Source: Candidatus Uhrbacteria bacterium RIFOXYB12_FULL_58_10
Lineage (GTDB): Bacteria > Patescibacteriota > Patescibacteriia > 2-12-FULL-57-11
DNA length: 7,333 nt
Direction: 5' to 3'
NCBI GenBank assembly: GCA_943359495.1
Contig: CALRHY010000036.1
Span: forward strand, 1 to 7,333
Positions 5,655 through 7,333 of the stretch are shown here, in pieces. How positions within the stretch are numbered: the first letter of the stretch is position 1; every line of letters begins with the position of its first letter. The translations under genes and the position numbers were made by a program. The notes beneath the pieces were generated by a model. It ran no database searches. It was not told the DNA's origin and worked only from the letters and a program-made list of their open reading frames with translations.

Positions 5655-6191
5655 CTAACTCGAACGTCGTCGCACAGGACGTGGGGAGGAAGATGGTCCT
5701 TGAGAAAGATTCTGGGTTTCTGCACGAAGGGCTTTGAGCGCGTGAACAACACGTTTGGGCGCAAGCGCATCGCCGGGGACGTTGGGAATTTGGATACGGT
5801 CAACGCCATTGCGAAAAAACTCTTCCATCACTTGGTGGTAGATGCGATCCATAACCAACTCGCGCGCTTCATCATCGCGACAATCTGCTGCCAACTTTTT
5901 GTATTCGCGTTCAGCAACCCACCAGGCAAGTTCGTGCCACGTTTCGGTTTCTAAAAAGCCATCGATCGCCGTAAAGGCATCGTGCATGATTTTTTCCTGT
6001 TCTTCTTCAGAAAGCGATTGCCCAAAGCGTTCGCCTTCGATCATCCAGCGTTCTTGGAGATCAGAAGGTTCCTCAGCTTTGATACTACGACGTTCCGCAG
6101 TCCGATGGCGGATATGGTCAAACACGACCAGGGCGCGGGCAACCTGTTCGTAATCCTCTTTGCTAATTTTCAGAAAATGCTCGTTCTGCAT
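5655..6191 (-). CDS. Hypothetical protein, soluble and highly charged
   Basis: A 178-residue protein I do not recognise. It has no signal peptide or membrane segment, so it is probably cytoplasmic. Residues 1-135 are rich in Glu, Arg, Asp and aromatics and look almost fully helical: KISKEDYEQVARALVVFDHI, then a Glu-rich stretch SLSEEEQEKIM (about 59-69), then TWHELAWWVAEREYKKLA. The last 20 residues are Ser/Pro/Arg-rich (SSSPRPVRRRSS) and probably disordered; a basic tail could contact nucleic acid or membrane, but that is speculation. It begins 6 bases after the upstream membrane-protein stop, so the two are co-transcribed, and the REP-like repeat follows 63 bases after its stop. The start context is CT-ATG with no SD. 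The coding call rests on the tight packing, the frame length and the natural composition. Confidence 0.78.
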   Translation of the reverse strand: MQNEHFLKISKEDYEQVARALVVFDHIRHRTAERRSIKAEEPSDLQERWMIEGERFGQSLSEEEQEKIMHDAFTAIDGFLETETWHELAWWVAEREYKKLAADCRDDEARELVMDRIYHQVMEEFFRNGVDRIQIPNVPGDALAPKRVVHALKALRAETQNLSQGPSSSPRPVRRRSS

Positions 6192-6197
6192 AGGACA

Positions 6198-6656
6198 TCA
6201 ATGAGCGGTATCTTGCACACCATCTTTTTGCGGACGATCAGAGAGCACGGAGGCGAGGCCGGAAACATCTCCTTGTTCCACAAAACTCTTGTGATGCGCA
6301 GGAGCAAAAAAGCGTTGCTCAAATTGTTGTTTGATCGGACACCAAAAACGTTCGGTACGTGCAGTGACCTCGCGAGCATAATTGATCAGACCATTCGCAT
6401 AACTACAGTACCAACAATTCAAACGGTCAAAGCGCGAAAGATATCCCAAACGCTTTCGAGAGTCGCGGATATATTGCTTTCGTGGAACTGCTGGGATGCC
6501 GTACAACGGAAAACATACTCCTTGATAGAGCCACAAGCAGGCATCAAGAAACGCGAGCGGAATAATCATCAGGTAAATGACGGGGGCGGAGAGCCAAAGG
6601 CGGAACCGTCCGCGTTGTTGTTTGCGAATGCTGGAAATCATAGGGTATGGAGGCAT
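6198..6656 (-). CDS. Conserved membrane protein with C-x2-C and WCPIK motif, function unknown
   Basis: The product is 152 residues from the ATG at 6656. A basic N-terminus is followed by a hydrophobic segment (about 22-50, LWLSAPVIYLMIIPLAFLDA). After it comes the block LNCWYCSYANGLINYAREV (79-97) and TERFWCPIK (101-109), with Cys81, Cys84 and Cys106. I recall this Cys-rich pattern from an uncharacterised family of small bacterial membrane proteins, but cannot name it. Three cysteines plus His121/His122 could bind a metal or act in redox chemistry. The C-terminal 30 residues are polar. A second start, ATG 6641 (MISSIRKQQ), is preceded by CT like most starts here, whereas 6656 is preceded by GG, so 6641 may be the true start (147 residues). 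The TGA stop lies 6 bases before the next gene. Upstream is the structured 6711-6989 segment. Confidence 0.8.
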   Translation of the reverse strand: MPPYPMISSIRKQQRGRFRLWLSAPVIYLMIIPLAFLDACLWLYQGVCFPLYGIPAVPRKQYIRDSRKRLGYLSRFDRLNCWYCSYANGLINYAREVTARTERFWCPIKQQFEQRFFAPAHHKSFVEQGDVSGLASVLSDRPQKDGVQDTAH

Positions 6657-6710
6657 CCTACCCGTTTTTTTGCTGCCTGGGAAGGAGGGAAAATCCTCAA
6701 AAAAGCCAGA

Positions 6711-6771
6711 GAAACAACAAAGCCTCCCAATGGGCTTCCTCTACAGAAACGAGAGTGAAGAATGGGGAGGC
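6711..6771 (-). terminator. Long hairpin with U-rich tail (candidate terminator)
   Basis: GCCTCCC (6722-6728) pairs with GGGAGGC (6765-6771). After a small internal loop CTTCCTCT (6735-6742) pairs with AGAG-T-GAAG (6752-6760, T bulged), closing a 9-base loop. On the minus strand the stem is followed by TTTGTTGTTT (6721-6712). This would end transcripts from the promoter at 7024-6996, or partly attenuate transcription into the genes that follow. Confidence 0.5.
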
Positions 6772-6844
6772 GAAGCGTGCAGCATTCCCTCTCACCAGCC
6801 GCGCGACAAGATCGCAGTTGGTGACAATGGGGAACGACACAGAA

Positions 6845-6937
6845 CTATCCGCGCGACTCGAGCCAGAACGGAATCATGGCCATGCCTACGAGCAGAAAAA
6901 CCATGATACCAAGTCTGAGAAACGGCTCGTACATCAT
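6845..6937 (-). CDS. Possible 30-residue single-span membrane peptide
   Basis: ATG at 6937 opens a 30-codon frame ending TAG at 6845. The peptide has a polar start (MMYEP), a hydrophobic core (LGIMVFLLVGMAMIPFW) and a charged end (LESRG), the layout of small one-pass membrane proteins. A promoter lies about 60 bases upstream. There is no SD, and the start context GT-ATG differs from the CY-ATG of other genes here. The same bases also hold several inverted repeats, so this may be a chance frame within a structured RNA. Confidence 0.3.
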   Translation of the reverse strand: MMYEPFLRLGIMVFLLVGMAMIPFWLESRG

Positions 6938-6995
6938 ACAAGCAGGGCCGAAGATCTAGGCCCGGACAAGAGAAATAAGCAAAGAGCGAGAGTCG

Positions 6996-7024
6996 ATTGT
7001 ACACAAAGCCACACCCCGTGTCCA
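6996..7024 (-). promoter_or_regulatory. Sigma-70-like promoter on the minus strand
   Basis: TGGACA (7024-7019) and TACAAT (7001-6996) are 17 bases apart, each 5 of 6 to consensus. Transcription would start near 6989, just beyond the terminator of the DUF5652 gene, and read through the 6711-6989 segment toward the genes at 6656 and 6191. Confidence 0.6.
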
Positions 7025-7049
7025 TATCCTGTGGAAAAAAGACGCGATA

Positions 7050-7079
7050 AAAAAAGCCCTGCACTAGCAGGACTTTTTT
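7050..7079. terminator. Bidirectional intrinsic terminator after the DUF5652 gene
   Basis: AAAAAAG (7050-7056) and CCTGC (7058-7062) pair with GCAGG (7067-7071) and CTTTTTT (7073-7079) around an ACTA loop, with one C-A mismatch. It starts 14 bases after the DUF5652 stop on the minus strand and ends that transcript. Confidence 0.85.
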
Positions 7080-7093
7080 CTTTGCAGACGCTT

Positions 7094-7324
7094 TTATTTC
7101 TTGACGACAGCGTCGCGTTTCCCTGCCGTCAAAAGATAGATCACTTCGAGAATCCCCGCAGTGTTAATGAGGAACAACGCGACAAACCAACCCTTCTGCC
7201 CTTTTTGCCCAGCGCGCCACAACGCCATGCCTTTGAGCACGGTCGCAACGATCATGATAGCGATGAACGCGAGCACGAGCCACAAGCCAACAAGTCCACC
7301 GATAAGGTTCGCCTCTTTCATCAT
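7094..7324 (-). CDS. DUF5652-type small membrane protein
   Basis: A 76-residue protein with two transmembrane helices (about 8-29 and 46-66) joined by a basic linker, MALWRAGQKGQKGW (33-46). The second helix carries the family's signature NTAGILEVIYL (54-64). This pattern (ALW-x-A, WF, N-T-x-G-I-L-E-x-x-Y-L) matches DUF5652, which is frequent in patescibacterial genomes and resembles the membrane region of PLDc_N proteins. The molecular function is unknown. Both termini are probably on the same side of the membrane. The start at ATG 7324 (CC-ATG, no SD) is preferred over the adjacent ATG 7321. The gene is followed by a strong terminator, so it ends its own transcript; what lies upstream is outside the window. 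Confidence 0.88.
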   Translation of the reverse strand: MMKEANLIGGLVGLWLVLAFIAIMIVATVLKGMALWRAGQKGQKGWFVALFLINTAGILEVIYLLTAGKRDAVVKK

Positions 7325-7333
7325 GGTCGGAGC

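Larger units (their letters stand above)
6711..6989 (-). ncRNA. Candidate structured RNA or structured leader with its own promoter and terminator
   Basis: A segment of about 280 bases without a large gene, bounded by a promoter (7024-6996) and a terminator-like hairpin. Exact inverted repeats found by eye are: GGGCC/GGCCC (6945-6949/6959-6963); TACGAGC/GCTCGTA (6887-6893/6925-6931); ATCATGG/CCATGAT (6873-6879/6901-6907, interleaved with the previous pair as a pseudoknot); CGAGCC/GGCTCG (6859-6864/6924-6929, competing with TACGAGC); and a nested hairpin GTG, TTCCC, TCACCA, GCGA against TCGC, TGGTGA, GGGAA, CAC (6777-6840). It does not show the signatures of RNase P RNA, tmRNA or SRP RNA. It could be a free small RNA, a leader of the 6656 gene, or a small mRNA (see 6845-6937). 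Confidence 0.4.

Noticed and set aside
6577..6906. A 109-codon plus-strand frame
   Set aside because: It overlaps the Cys-rich membrane gene in antisense, crosses the hairpins and shows no coding features.
7030..7038. TTTTCCACA on the minus strand, resembling a relaxed DnaA box, as a sign of a replication origin
   Set aside because: It is a single imperfect site, with no cluster, no AT-rich unwinding region and no dnaA or dnaN nearby.
6792..7064. A 90-codon minus-strand frame in the gap
   Set aside because: Its GTG start lies inside the terminator at 7050-7079, there is no SD, and its composition is not protein-like.
1..7333. CRISPR array, tRNA or rRNA genes
   Set aside because: No regularly spaced direct repeats, no tRNA cloverleaf with T-loop GTTCRA and acceptor pairing, and no rRNA core sequence was seen on either strand.

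Overview
The window looks like a stretch of a Candidatus Patescibacteria (CPR) chromosome. The evidence is a DUF5652-type two-helix membrane protein, two lipoproteins with the same LLGAGC signal end, a membrane-anchored bactofilin-like protein, short gene spacing and almost no Shine-Dalgarno (SD) motifs. TGA and TAG both end genes here, so the standard bacterial code is the natural reading and the UGA-Gly code of Gracilibacteria/Absconditabacteria is unlikely. The phylum assignment is an inference from gene content, not a phylogeny.

Layout: nearly everything is on the minus strand. Reading in the direction of transcription from the right edge: a DUF5652 protein (7324-7094) and a bidirectional terminator (7079-7050); then a 437-base gap holding a good minus-strand promoter (7024-6996), many nested inverted repeats, a possible 30-residue membrane peptide and a terminator-like hairpin (6771-6711). 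Next come two small conserved/hypothetical genes (6656-6198 and 6191-5655), a 75-base REP-like palindromic repeat (5517-5591), a lipoprotein of unknown function (5427-4507) and, 3 bases later, a TM0106-family RecB-like nuclease (4503-3076). A bidirectional terminator (3027-3061) closes that block. On the far left a second minus-strand run encodes a PlsC-like acyltransferase (2416-1541), a lipoprotein cyclophilin (1494-886) and a bactofilin-like membrane protein that runs off the left edge (875-1).

Between the two minus-strand runs sits the one plus-strand unit, and it is the most unusual part of the window. It has a near-consensus sigma-70 promoter whose spacer is filled by a perfect palindrome, and a leader that folds on paper into a hairpin plus a very compact three-way junction. 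It also has the only clear SD in the window and a GC-rich small glycine-zipper membrane protein whose reading frame is broken by an in-frame TAG at codon 14. A large hairpin and a strong terminator follow. Base composition, strand, translation signal and promoter quality all set this cassette apart from its neighbours.

Functional coherence is limited. The left run (acyltransferase, exported prolyl isomerase, membrane/envelope scaffold) fits cell-envelope biogenesis. The nuclease-lipoprotein pair and the two genes upstream of it have no obvious shared pathway. The two candidate structured RNAs (the plus-strand leader and the minus-strand 6711-6989 segment) are proposed from hand-found base pairing only and have not been tested by covariation.
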